The notes under the pieces were generated by a model, which saw only the letters and a program-made list of their open reading frames with translations, ran no database searches and was not told where the DNA came from. DNA of 56,099 bases from Oscillospiraceae bacterium. Lineage in GTDB: Bacteria > Bacillota > Clostridia > Oscillospirales > Oscillospiraceae. Positions 41,533 through 50,132 of the stretch are shown piece by piece (the stretch's first letter is position 1; every line of letters begins with the position of its first letter). Made by a program: the position numbers and the translations under genes. The stretch lies in NCBI GenBank assembly GCA_022800665.1, contig JAAWQS010000008.1, positions 1-56,099 on the forward strand, given 5' to 3'.

Positions 41533-44361
41533 ATGGCATCCCTTTCCGGAGTAGGCGGCAGCAGCTATGTCAGCAGCTTGTATAACAGCAGCAATATCAT
41601 CAGTGGCCTGGCCAGCGGTATGGACACTGAGAGCATGATCGAAAACCTTACCAAAAGCTATCAGACCAAGATCACCCAGCTCCAGCAGAAGCAGACCAAG
41701 CTGGGCTGGAAGCAGGATGCGTACCGGAGTATCATCAATAAGATGAACTCCTACAGCAACAAGTATACCTCGTTTACCTCCTCCACCAACCTGATGAGTC
41801 AGTCCTTCTGGAGCAGCGCCCGGACCTCCAGCGTACAGGGGGAATTTGCCTCCAAGGTCTCCGCCAGCGGCACCACCACCAGCGATGTCATTCTCAAGAG
41901 CGTGGAGAGGCTGGCCGCCTCCGCACGCTATGTTACCAGCGGTAATTTTAACGCCGGCGACGGCACTACCATCACCGCCGATGAGGGCGTTGACCTCCAG
42001 GGCGAAACAGAGGTCAACGGACTGCAGGGCTCCATCAGCCTGACCTACGGCAGCAAACACGTCAGCGTCGTGTTCAGCGAGAGCGACAAGATCGTGGCCC
42101 AGAAGAAGGAAAACGGGGAGCTGGAAACCCAGAACGAGGCCCTGGCCAGAGTTATCAACGAGAAGCTGGAAAAAGAGACCCTTACCCTCTCCGGCGGCTC
42201 CAGCCTCAAGGCCAGCGAGCGCATCCAGGCCGTGGCGGACGGCGATTCGATTACCTTCAAGCCCGTGGAGGTCAACGACAAGGGCGAGGACAAGGCCGGC
42301 AACACCATCTATATCTCCGGCGGTTCAGGGTCCTTTAAGGGGGCCGCGCCGGAAAAACCCAGCGAGGCAAAGGAGGATACCTTCACCGTTCCCAAGAGCT
42401 ATGACCAGTACACGGTCGAGGACGAGGAGAACGGGGAAACCAGATATTTCCGTACCCATGTCCCCAATGTGGATAAAATCTCCGGCAAAACCTTTAATAT
42501 CAATCTGGACGGCAGAACCAAGCAGGTGAAAGGCCCCCTGATTACCGAGGAGGGCGACAAGTTCCGCATCGGCGGCGAAAAGGACAAGAATGGCAATATC
42601 ACCGGCGGTGTCCTGGTGGATAAGACGGACAAGGCCGGTATGAACAAGGCATATGTCTCCGAGCTGAACAAGGCAATCCAGAAGGAGTTCGGCAACAAGA
42701 TCAAGGTCTCCGATGTCAACGCCGGCAAGGACACCATGCAGCTGAAGTTCGAGGTGCCGGAGGATTCGGATATCCTTATCAACACCGACGCCGGCGACGC
42801 GCTGAATATCGGCAAGAGCGCCAGCAACTACCTCAACACCAGCAAGACGCTGGGCGACCTGGGGGTGGATTTCGAGGGGCTGACCCCCAGCAAGGACAAG
42901 GACGGCAAGGAAATCGAGGGCATGTATGACCTGACCATCAACGGTAAGGTCGTCGGCAGCTACGGCAAGGATACCACCCTGTCCGCCATCCTCAGCGACA
43001 TCAACAGCAAGTCCGATGTGAAGGTCAACTACTCCAAGACCAGCCGTGAGTTCGTGTTCACCACCAAGGACACCGGCGAGCACACCACCGTGGACCTGGG
43101 CGGACTGGCGGAGAAGCTGTTCGGCACCGATCTGGACCAGACCAAGAAGATCAAGGATGTGCTGGGGGACGACCTGGAGGGCGATCTGAAGGGCAAGAGC
43201 ATGTCCCTGGAGATTGACGGCAAATCCTACACCTATACCTTTAAGGCGGACACCGGTAACCTGGAGAACCTGAAAAACGGCCTGAACAAGCTGCTCAAGG
43301 AGGATGGCTACGAGGCGTCCTTCAACCAGAACGGTACGCTGTCCGTCAAGGACAAGAACGGCCAGGACGTCGCTTTCTCCTTCGGCAAGGACGATCAGGT
43401 GGGCAGCAAGCTGGTCAAAAATCTCCAGACAGAGCAGGGCTATACCTCCGGCCAGGATTCCAGATTCACCGTCTCCGTCAACGGCACGGAGAAGACCCTC
43501 TCCCGCAGCGGCAACAGCGCGGAGATTGACGGCCTGACCATCAACTTCAAGGGCACCTTCAACCAGGACTATGCCTCCAAGACCCCCGCGGAAAAGGCGG
43601 AGGTGGAGGGCGTCACCTTCCAGAGCGAGGTCAACGCCGACAAGGTGGTGGACGAGGTCAAGAACATGATCGCGGAGCTGAACGTGATGCTCTCCGAGGT
43701 CCGCGGCCAATACTCCACCATGCCCGCCCGTACCAGCGGCGGCTCTATTAAGGAGTATGAGCCGCTGACCGACGAGGATAAGGCCGGTATGTCCGAGAGC
43801 GCAATCAAGAACTACGAGGAGAAGGCCAAGCAGGGCCTGCTGTTCGCAGACCCCAACCTCTCCGGACTGTATAACAATATCGTCAACACCTTCAACCGCA
43901 TGGGCGAGGACCGGACGATGATGGACAAAATGGGCATCGGCATCAGCTACGACACCAACGGCGCGGCCACCATCACCTTCGACGAGAGCAAGTTCCGGGA
44001 CGCTATGGAAAGCGATTACGACGGCGTGGTGGATATCTTCACCCGCACCAAGGACAACGGCGCGGAAAGCGACGGCCTGATGCAGGGCATCAAGACCCAG
44101 ATGGACCGCTACGGCTCTACCACCGGCGTGGTCAAGGGCATCCTGGTGCAGCAGGCCGGTACGCCTCTGGCCAGCCTCACCCTCCTGGACAACGGCTGGC
44201 AGAAGGAGATCGACAACTACTCCGACCAGATCTCTAAGTGGCAGGATAAGCTGGAGAGCCAGGTGGACCGCTATACCAAGATGTTTACCCGCCTGGAGAT
44301 GCTCACCAACCAGATGAACTCCCAGAGCTCCGCCCTGGCCAGCTTGATGGGCGGCGGCTGA
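41533..44361 (+). CDS. fliD: flagellar filament cap protein FliD
   Basis: FliD (942 residues) caps the filament and is much larger than the usual 450-650. The N-terminal domain (IISGLASGMDTESMIENLT, KQTKLGWKQDAYRSI) and C-terminal domain (LSGLYNNIVNTFNRM, DNGWQKEIDNYSDQISKWQ, LEMLTNQMNSQSSALASL) are typical. Residues about 130-700 are an expanded Lys/Asp/Gly/Thr-rich surface region. The ATG at 41533 is chosen over a longer upstream frame because AAAGGAGAG lies 8 bases upstream and the family N-terminus begins here. Confidence 0.94.
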   Translation: MASLSGVGGSSYVSSLYNSSNIISGLASGMDTESMIENLTKSYQTKITQLQQKQTKLGWKQDAYRSIINKMNSYSNKYTSFTSSTNLMSQSFWSSARTSSVQGEFASKVSASGTTTSDVILKSVERLAASARYVTSGNFNAGDGTTITADEGVDLQGETEVNGLQGSISLTYGSKHVSVVFSESDKIVAQKKENGELETQNEALARVINEKLEKETLTLSGGSSLKASERIQAVADGDSITFKPVEVNDKGEDKAGNTIYISGGSGSFKGAAPEKPSEAKEDTFTVPKSYDQYTVEDEENGETRYFRTHVPNVDKISGKTFNINLDGRTKQVKGPLITEEGDKFRIGGEKDKNGNITGGVLVDKTDKAGMNKAYVSELNKAIQKEFGNKIKVSDVNAGKDTMQLKFEVPEDSDILINTDAGDALNIGKSASNYLNTSKTLGDLGVDFEGLTPSKDKDGKEIEGMYDLTINGKVVGSYGKDTTLSAILSDINSKSDVKVNYSKTSREFVFTTKDTGEHTTVDLGGLAEKLFGTDLDQTKKIKDVLGDDLEGDLKGKSMSLEIDGKSYTYTFKADTGNLENLKNGLNKLLKEDGYEASFNQNGTLSVKDKNGQDVAFSFGKDDQVGSKLVKNLQTEQGYTSGQDSRFTVSVNGTEKTLSRSGNSAEIDGLTINFKGTFNQDYASKTPAEKAEVEGVTFQSEVNADKVVDEVKNMIAELNVMLSEVRGQYSTMPARTSGGSIKEYEPLTDEDKAGMSESAIKNYEEKAKQGLLFADPNLSGLYNNIVNTFNRMGEDRTMMDKMGIGISYDTNGAATITFDESKFRDAMESDYDGVVDIFTRTKDNGAESDGLMQGIKTQMDRYGSTTGVVKGILVQQAGTPLASLTLLDNGWQKEIDNYSDQISKWQDKLESQVDRYTKMFTRLEMLTNQMNSQSSALASLMGGG

Positions 44362-44394
44362 TACCCCGATATTGGAAAGGAACGGTAATTCAAA

Positions 44395-44784
44395 ATGGAT
44401 AGGAGAGGCTACCAGCAATATAAGCAGCAGGCCATCAACTCCATGACGCCCGGCGAGCTGCTCCTCCTGCTCTATGACGAATTGGTCAAGCGTGGGACAA
44501 TGGCCTCCATCGCCTTGGATAAAAAGGACTATCCGGTGTTTGAGGCTTCGGTGGAGCGGTGCATGGATATCATCAATTACCTGGATGAAACCCTCGACCG
44601 CAAGTATGATATCAGCCGGGACCTGGGCCGCCTGTATGAGTTCTTCACATACCAGCTGGGCCGGGTGAAGATCGGACGGAACAAAAAAGAGCTGGACCGG
44701 CTGCGCCCCATGTTCGCAGAGCTGCGGGACGCATTCCACACCGCGGAAAGAAACGACAGCCAGGGAAAGGGCGGTCCGGTATGA
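44395..44784 (+). CDS. fliS: flagellin export chaperone FliS
   Basis: FliS (129 residues) is a four-helix chaperone of flagellin. The signature YQQYKQQAINSMTPGELLLLLYDELVKR is present, with later LYEFFTYQL. It ends overlapping the next start by four bases. Flagellin itself is not in this window. Confidence 0.95.
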   Translation: MDRRGYQQYKQQAINSMTPGELLLLLYDELVKRGTMASIALDKKDYPVFEASVERCMDIINYLDETLDRKYDISRDLGRLYEFFTYQLGRVKIGRNKKELDRLRPMFAELRDAFHTAERNDSQGKGGPV

Positions 44785-45173
44785 CGGAAAGTGAATTATT
44801 GGACTTGACGGTTCTGGAGCGGAAGAAGTATAATTACCTTAACGAGGCGCTGGACCTGTCTCAGCAGATGGGCGAGGCCCTGGACCGCGCGGACCAGGTG
44901 TCCATCCAGCTGCTGCTGGCCCTGCGGGGGGAGCCGATCCTCCACCTGCAGGAGGTGGACCGGCTGGAGAAAAGCCGCAAAAGCGACTTTTCCCAGGAGG
45001 ACATACAGCGGCTGGAGGAGCTGTGCCAGGGCGCCGCGCCCCAGCTTCGGGAGGAGGGCCTCTTCGCCGAGCAGGCCGGAAAGACCCGCCGCCTGCTGGA
45101 GCGGGTGGTGGAGCTGGACCGGCGGCTGAGCCTGCGCCTGGCCGGAGAGGATTCCTTCTACCAGAAAAAATAA
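44781..45173 (+). CDS. fliT: FliT-like small helical flagellar chaperone
   Basis: The 130-residue, all-helical protein follows fliS with a four-base overlap, the place of FliT or FlgN-like chaperones in Firmicutes. The sequence (LDLTVLERKKYNYLNEALDLSQQMGEAL, later TRRLLERVVELDRRLSLRL) shows amphipathic heptads but no strongly conserved motif. FliT binds the cap protein FliD before export. The gene symbol rests on context. Confidence 0.62.
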   Translation: MTESELLDLTVLERKKYNYLNEALDLSQQMGEALDRADQVSIQLLLALRGEPILHLQEVDRLEKSRKSDFSQEDIQRLEELCQGAAPQLREEGLFAEQAGKTRRLLERVVELDRRLSLRLAGEDSFYQKK

Positions 45174-45178
45174 CCCTG

Positions 45179-45262
45179 CGCGGACGGCCTATGGCCGTCC
45201 GCGGAAGCGGATGGACAGATTTCATACAACGATCTTATTAACGGTTCCAGGCTCCGCGCCTG
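45179..45262 (+). promoter_or_regulatory. two hairpins in the fliT-ABC spacer
   Basis: A perfect 11-bp stem, CGCGGACGGCC (45179-45189) with GGCCGTCCGCG (45193-45203), has a 3-base loop but no T run. A second hairpin, CAGGC/GCCTG, is at 45248-45262. They may set the mRNA end or uncouple the downstream genes. Confidence 0.4.
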
Positions 45263-45286
45263 CCGGACCGGGAGGAGCCCAGGAGA

Positions 45287-45985
45287 ATGCCGGTAATTCG
45301 TGTGGAAAAAGCAACAAAGCAGTATAACGAGGAGGGACGGACCCTCTATGCGGTGCGGGAGCTGAGCCTGACGGTGGAGCAGGGGGACTTCGTCTTCCTC
45401 ATCGGTAGCAGCGGCGCGGGGAAGAGCACCCTGCTCAAGCTCATCGGCGGCGAGCTGTCCCCGGACCAAGGGGAGGTCTATCTCAACGAAGTAAATATCT
45501 ACAAGGCGTTCGGCCCCTGGAGGACCAGGGTGGCCCGCTCTTTCGGCATTGTCAATCAGGAGTGCCAGCTCATCCGCAAGCGCACCATCGCCGACAACCT
45601 GCTCCTGGCCGCCGCAGCCACCGGTATGCGGCGCAAAGGGCAGGAGGCCGCCCGCAAGGCGCTGTCCATTGTGGGCCTGTCCCCGGTGGCGGACTGCTAT
45701 CCGGCGGAGCTGTCCATCGGCGAGTGCAGGCGGGTGGAGCTGGCCAGGGCGCTGGTCAACAGCCCCCCTATCCTTCTGCTGGACGAGTTGACGGCCAACC
45801 TGGATGACGATACCATCTGGGATTTGATGCACCTGCTCAACGAGCTGAACAGCCGGGGAACCACCATTGTGATGGCAACCCATGCCAGCCAGTATGTCAA
45901 CATTATGCGGCGGCGGGTGGTGACGCTGGTGGACGGACGGCTGGCAGGAGATGTGAGAAACGGTAAATATGGCCGCATTGTATAG
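45287..45985 (+). CDS. orphan FtsE-like ABC ATPase
   Basis: The 232-residue ATPase has Walker A GSSGAGKST, Q-loop NQE, signature LSIGE (instead of LSGGQ), Walker B ILLLDELTANLD and the H-loop THAS. It is most like FtsE/LolD ATPases. The signature GGQ change and DEL in place of DEP are notable. No permease (FtsX) lies beside it, so it would have to use one encoded elsewhere or act as a soluble ATPase. It sits between fliT and a chemoreceptor in the same direction. Confidence 0.85.
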   Translation: MPVIRVEKATKQYNEEGRTLYAVRELSLTVEQGDFVFLIGSSGAGKSTLLKLIGGELSPDQGEVYLNEVNIYKAFGPWRTRVARSFGIVNQECQLIRKRTIADNLLLAAAATGMRRKGQEAARKALSIVGLSPVADCYPAELSIGECRRVELARALVNSPPILLLDELTANLDDDTIWDLMHLLNELNSRGTTIVMATHASQYVNIMRRRVVTLVDGRLAGDVRNGKYGRIV

Positions 45986-46019
45986 GCCGGAAAGACCCAG
46001 GTTGACAGGGGGTGGAGAG

Positions 46020-46181
46020 ATGCGAAACCGGATTGAGCAAGGCGGCTTCTGGCGGTGCGCCGCCAAGCTGCGGGGATATCCCGCCGGGCTGAAAGGCCCA
46101 TAGCGGGAGGACGCCCCGCAGTACATCTGGATGTCCCGGTCCAACGGACCGGGGGTGAAAAATTAGGAGGATTGCATAAAA
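46020..46181 (+). promoter_or_regulatory. structured leader of the chemoreceptor gene with a 27-codon open frame
   Basis: CTGCGGGG (46068-46075) pairs with CCCCGCAG (46114-46121), enclosing CCCGC/GCGGG (46080-46084 with 46103-46107) and GGGC/GCCC (46086-46099). Before it is GGCGG/CCGCC (46051-46064), and after it an 8-bp hairpin CCCGGTCC/GGACCGGG (46135-46153). An ATG at 46020, after GGTGGAGAG, opens a 27-codon frame ending in TAG at 46103, inside the main stem: a possible leader peptide. Confidence 0.42.
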
Positions 46182-47990
46182 ATGTCTTTCAAAAATATGA
46201 AGATCAGAAAAAGCCTGATCGTTGCCTTTGCGTGCGGCATGATGCCACTGCTCATTATCATTGTGTTCGCCCTCTTCACCATCTCAAGCCAACAGACGAA
46301 GTTTGAAGAGCTGATCAACACCCATGTCCAGTGCAATACCTTGGTGCGGGAGGCCCGCTACTACGCCAATACCGCCGCCAGAGACGTGCGGGAGATGGGA
46401 CTCTATTCCAGCAGCAACCCCCGGAGCGCCACGCTGAAGGCGGATATCGACAGCAATCTGGTCAGCATGACGGATACCATCAGCCAGCTGAAGGCCCTCT
46501 ACCCCCTGGGGGATAGCTTGGCCAGCAATTACGCCTCCGCCGTTGAGGCGTGGTCGGCAGAGGTCCCCTCTATTGTGAGCGCATTTGAAAAAAACCAGAA
46601 CGAGCTGGGTATTGATCTCATAGAGAACAGCTGCGTCCCCGCTATGGAGAAAATGAGTACGGCGGCCAAGGATCTGACCAACGCGCTGACTGCGGCCCGT
46701 GACGAGGCCATCCAGAAGCAGGCGCGGAGCAATACCACCACCATTATTTTCTTCGTTGCCGTGCTGGTACTGGCGGTCCTGTTGGTGTTCTTCATTGTGG
46801 TCCGCATCATCCGCGCCATTGTGCCGCCGCTGCTCCAGGCCAGCAGGGCCATGGAGGCCATGAGCCAGGGCGACCTGAATATGGCGGTGGAATTCCGGGG
46901 CGCCAATGAGATCGGCAGCATGAGCGAGGCGCTGCGCACCAGCCAGAAGATCCTCAGCGGCGTCATTGAGGACATCTCCTCCACCAGCAGCCAGATGGCC
47001 AAGGGGAATTTTGACGTGGAGCTGACTGCCAACTTCCCCGGCGACCTCAAGCCTATTCAGACCAGCATTAACCAGTTTGTGGTCCGTATGAGCGAGACGA
47101 TCTCCAATATTTCCCAGTCCGCGGACCAGGTTTCCGCCGGTTCCGAGCAGGTGTCCAACAGCTCCCAGTCCCTGGCCCAGGGCGCAACCGAGCAGGCCAG
47201 CGCCGTGGAAGAGCTGTCCGCCACCATCACCGACATCTCCAACTCCTCCAAGCAGACCGCTGCCTCTGCAGAAGAGGCCAGGGACAGCGTGGGCGAGGCG
47301 GGACGCCAGGTGCAGGTCAGCAACGAGTACGTCAAGCAGCTCAATGAAGCGATGGACAACATCTCCAACTCCTCCCAGGAGATCAGCAAGATTATTGCAA
47401 CCATTGAAAATATCGCTTTCCAGACCAATATTCTGGCCCTGAACGCCGCTGTGGAGGCCGCACGGGCAGGCGCAGCCGGAAAGGGATTCGCCGTGGTGGC
47501 CGACGAGGTGCGCAACCTGGCGTCCAAGTCCGACCAGGCCGCGAAGGCAACCAAGGACCTTATTGAGAACTCCATTACCGCTGTGGAAGGCGGCGCGGAC
47601 GTGGTGGGCAAGGTGACGGAGTCCTTGGCCCGGACCACCGAGCTGACCAAGGGCGTGGTAGCGATGATGGAGAGCGTGGCCGAGGCTGTGGAGACCCAGA
47701 CCTCCGCCATTGCCCAGGTCACCGAGGGTATCGACCAGATTTCCGCTGTGGTGCAGACCAACTCCGCTACCAGCGAGGAGTGCGCGGCGGCCAGCGAGGA
47801 GTTGTCCTCCCAGGCCAACATTATGCACCAGCTGATGGCTGAGTTCCATATCAGCAACAAGTCCGGCTTCGGCGGAACTCCCTTTACCAGCGTCGGCAGC
47901 AGCAGCGCCGGCTGGGACGAGACGCCAGACGAACCCCTGATGCTGGGCGGCGGCACGGAGCGCAATCCCTTCGGCGGCAGCAAGTATTAA
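46182..47990 (+). CDS. methyl-accepting chemotaxis protein
   Basis: The 602-residue receptor has membrane helices at about 13-35 and 184-208 and a helical extracellular sensor domain of about 145 residues between them. A HAMP domain (about 209-265) is followed by a second HAMP-like linker and the signalling domain. The hairpin tip is [42 protein letters not shown], near residue 410-447. The C-terminus ends in NPFGGSKY and lacks the NWETF-type CheR/CheB pentapeptide. The ligand is unknown. It is the only receptor in the window. Confidence 0.95.
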   Translation: MSFKNMKIRKSLIVAFACGMMPLLIIIVFALFTISSQQTKFEELINTHVQCNTLVREARYYANTAARDVREMGLYSSSNPRSATLKADIDSNLVSMTDTISQLKALYPLGDSLASNYASAVEAWSAEVPSIVSAFEKNQNELGIDLIENSCVPAMEKMSTAAKDLTNALTAARDEAIQKQARSNTTTIIFFVAVLVLAVLLVFFIVVRIIRAIVPPLLQASRAMEAMSQGDLNMAVEFRGANEIGSMSEALRTSQKILSGVIEDISSTSSQMAKGNFDVELTANFPGDLKPIQTSINQFVVRMSETISNISQSADQVSAGSEQVSNSSQSLAQGATEQASAVEELSATITDISNSSKQTAASAEEARDSVGEAGRQVQVSNEYVKQLNEAMDNISNSSQEISKIIATIENIAFQTNILALNAAVEAARAGAAGKGFAVVADEVRNLASKSDQAAKATKDLIENSITAVEGGADVVGKVTESLARTTELTKGVVAMMESVAEAVETQTSAIAQVTEGIDQISAVVQTNSATSEECAAASEELSSQANIMHQLMAEFHISNKSGFGGTPFTSVGSSSAGWDETPDEPLMLGGGTERNPFGGSKY

Positions 47991-48000
47991 GGTACATCCG

Positions 48001-48040
48001 GGTATATATGGCGTTCCGGGTCACCGGAATGCCATATACC
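48001..48040 (+). terminator. long hairpin after the chemoreceptor gene
   Basis: A 17-bp stem with a 2-base bulge pairs 48001-48019 (GGTATATATGGCGTTCCGG) with 48024-48040 (CCGGAATGCCATATACC). The T run after it is short (TGTTTCT), so termination may be partial. Confidence 0.6.
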
Positions 48041-48046
48041 TGTTTC

Positions 48047-48066
48047 TCCCGGACGGTTGTCCGGGA
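48047..48066 (+). promoter_or_regulatory. perfect 8-bp hairpin in the leader of the FtsA-like gene
   Basis: TCCCGGAC (48047-48054) pairs with GTCCGGGA (48059-48066) with a GGTT loop. It could be a second part of the terminator or an RNA end formed by readthrough. Confidence 0.45.
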
Positions 48067-48109
48067 AACAAATGATATCCGCCTGTAAGGGTGCTGAGAG
48101 GTGAAGGAA

Positions 48110-50104
48110 ATGCCTGAGGAAGTGAAGGTCCAGGACGCGGATCTGGTTTTTGCCCTGGATATCGGTACGCGCAGCATCATCGGCGTTGTGGGCCGGGTGT
48201 CCGGCGAGCGTCTGCATGTGCTGGCTATTGAAAAAGAGGAGCATGGCCGCAGGGCTATGCTGGACGGCCAGATTGAGGACATCGACCAGGTGGCAAAGGT
48301 GGCCAGGGAGGTCACAGACCGCCTGGAACAGCGGCTGGGCTGCGTGCTCAAGCGGGTGTGCGTGGCCGCCGCAGGGCGGGCCCTGCGTACGGAGCGGGGA
48401 CATTTCTCTCTGGAGCTGCCCCAGGTCAGCCGGATTGAGAGCGATCTCATCAGCCACCTGGAGAGCGGCGCGGTCTCGGACGCGGAGTCCCGCCTGTCCG
48501 ACAGCCAGGAGAGTCCCCAAAGGAGGTTCTATCTGGTGGGCTACACCGTGTCCAGCTACCTGCTGGACCGCTATCCCCTCATTACCCTCAAAGGCCACAA
48601 CGGACAGCAGCTGGAGGCGGACGTAGTCGCCACGTTCCTGCCCAGCGAGGTGGTGGAGAGCCTGTATACGGTGATGGAGGCGGCGGGCCTGGAGGTGGCC
48701 AGCCTGACCCTGGAGCCGATTGCCGCGCTGAATGCGGTCATTCCCGCCGACCTGCGGCTGCTGAACCTGGTGCTGTGCGACATCGGCGCAGGTACCTCCG
48801 ATATCGCCGTCTGCCGGGACGGGTCCGTGGTGGGCTACACCATGGCCACCACAGCGGGGGACGAGATCACCGAGGAGCTGATGCGCCGGTACCTGATCCC
48901 CTTCCAGACGGCGGAGCGGATGAAAATGGAGCTGGATACCCAGACGATTACCTACCGGGACGTGTTGGGGCTGGAGCAGAGCGTGCCCAGCGCAGAGGTG
49001 CGGGAGGCGCTGCTGGGCGCGGCCAAGTCCCTCTCCAAAGAGATTGCCCAGCGGGTGGTGGATATCAACGGCGCGCCTCCCTCCGCCATGTTCCTGGCCG
49101 GCGGCGGCAGCAAGCTGCTGGGTTTGAAGCAGCTGGTGGCCCAGGCGTTGGAGATGGACGAGAAGCGGGTGGCCCTGGCGGGGAACAACTACGAGATGAG
49201 CGCGTTCTCCGAGGAGTACGAGCTGAACGACCCGGAGTTCGCCACCCCATTGGGCATCGCGGTGTCCGCTGGACTGGGCCTCATCAGCGACAGCTATCGG
49301 ATTATGCTCAACGACCAGCCGGCAAAGCTCTTCCGCAGCGGTACGCTGACCGTGCTGGACCTGCTGATGATGAACGGCTACAACTCCGCCGACCTGGTGG
49401 GGCGTACGGGCAAGAGCCTGAGCGTGACGGTGGACGGACAGCGGATGACCTTCCGGGGCCAGAGCGCAACGCCCTGCGTGTTGCGGCTCAACGGCCAGGA
49501 GGCCGCCCCCTCCGCCCTGGTGTACGCCGGGGACTGCATCGAGTTTATCCCCGCTGTCCAGGGGGATTCCGCCGCCCGGACGGTGCGGGAACTGCTGGGA
49601 ATGGACTTCCCCGGCGGCGTGCTGGTCAACGGCAAGCCTGTGGGGATGGAGTATGTCCTGAGCAGCGGCGACCAGATTGTAACCACAGAGGAGCCGTTGG
49701 AGACGCCGGAACCTGAGCCGGAACCGCTGGAGCCGCCGGAGCTGGAAGAGCCGGAGGAGAGCGGGGAACCGGCAGAAGAGGCGGCAGAATGGGCGGCGGA
49801 CGAGGAGGAAGCTCCCGAATTGCCGGAACCGGCTGTTTCTGCGGTGCAGGAGAGTCCGGCCCCGGCTGGGAACCGGAGCAGGCCGCTGTATGTATATCTC
49901 AACGGCAGTGCGCTCATACTGCCAGGGAAGCCGGACGGCGCCCCCTATTATCTCATGGACCTGCTGGACCGGTCCGGAATTGATTTTGAGACGCTCAACT
50001 GCCCGGTGGAGCTGTTGGTCAACGGCGAGGCGGGCGCGTTCAGCCAGGAGCTGAAAAACAATGACCAGGTCATTATCCGGCGGCAGACGCTGCTGGACCG
50101 GTGA
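48110..50104 (+). CDS. FtsA/PilM-like actin-fold protein with C-terminal extension
   Basis: The 664-residue protein has an actin-type ATPase core (about 1-400) with FALDIGTRSIIGVVG (phosphate-1), LVLCDIGAGTSDIAV (phosphate-2), an inserted FtsA-type domain with RFYLVGYTV, and AMFLAGGGSKLLGLKQL (adenosine). After about 405 come two beta-grasp-like segments (VLVNGKPVGMEYVLSSGDQI and, at the C-terminus, VELLVNGEAGAFSQELKNNDQVII) separated by a Glu/Pro-rich linker of about 75 residues. No FtsA membrane-binding helix is evident at the end. Such proteins are often called cell division protein FtsA in Clostridia. The ATG at 48110 is chosen; a GTG at 48101 lies on the ribosome site. Confidence 0.82.
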   Translation: MPEEVKVQDADLVFALDIGTRSIIGVVGRVSGERLHVLAIEKEEHGRRAMLDGQIEDIDQVAKVAREVTDRLEQRLGCVLKRVCVAAAGRALRTERGHFSLELPQVSRIESDLISHLESGAVSDAESRLSDSQESPQRRFYLVGYTVSSYLLDRYPLITLKGHNGQQLEADVVATFLPSEVVESLYTVMEAAGLEVASLTLEPIAALNAVIPADLRLLNLVLCDIGAGTSDIAVCRDGSVVGYTMATTAGDEITEELMRRYLIPFQTAERMKMELDTQTITYRDVLGLEQSVPSAEVREALLGAAKSLSKEIAQRVVDINGAPPSAMFLAGGGSKLLGLKQLVAQALEMDEKRVALAGNNYEMSAFSEEYELNDPEFATPLGIAVSAGLGLISDSYRIMLNDQPAKLFRSGTLTVLDLLMMNGYNSADLVGRTGKSLSVTVDGQRMTFRGQSATPCVLRLNGQEAAPSALVYAGDCIEFIPAVQGDSAARTVRELLGMDFPGGVLVNGKPVGMEYVLSSGDQIVTTEEPLETPEPEPEPLEPPELEEPEESGEPAEEAAEWAADEEEAPELPEPAVSAVQESPAPAGNRSRPLYVYLNGSALILPGKPDGAPYYLMDLLDRSGIDFETLNCPVELLVNGEAGAFSQELKNNDQVIIRRQTLLDR

Positions 50105-50132
50105 TTGTATTCCATAGAAGCGAGGCTATTGC

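Noticed and set aside
45986..46181. c-di-GMP-I riboswitch before the chemoreceptor gene, a common arrangement in Clostridia
   Set aside because: The conserved CACGCACAGGGCAAACC-like segment, GAAA tetraloop and GACGCAAAGC are not found. Class II could not be excluded by eye.
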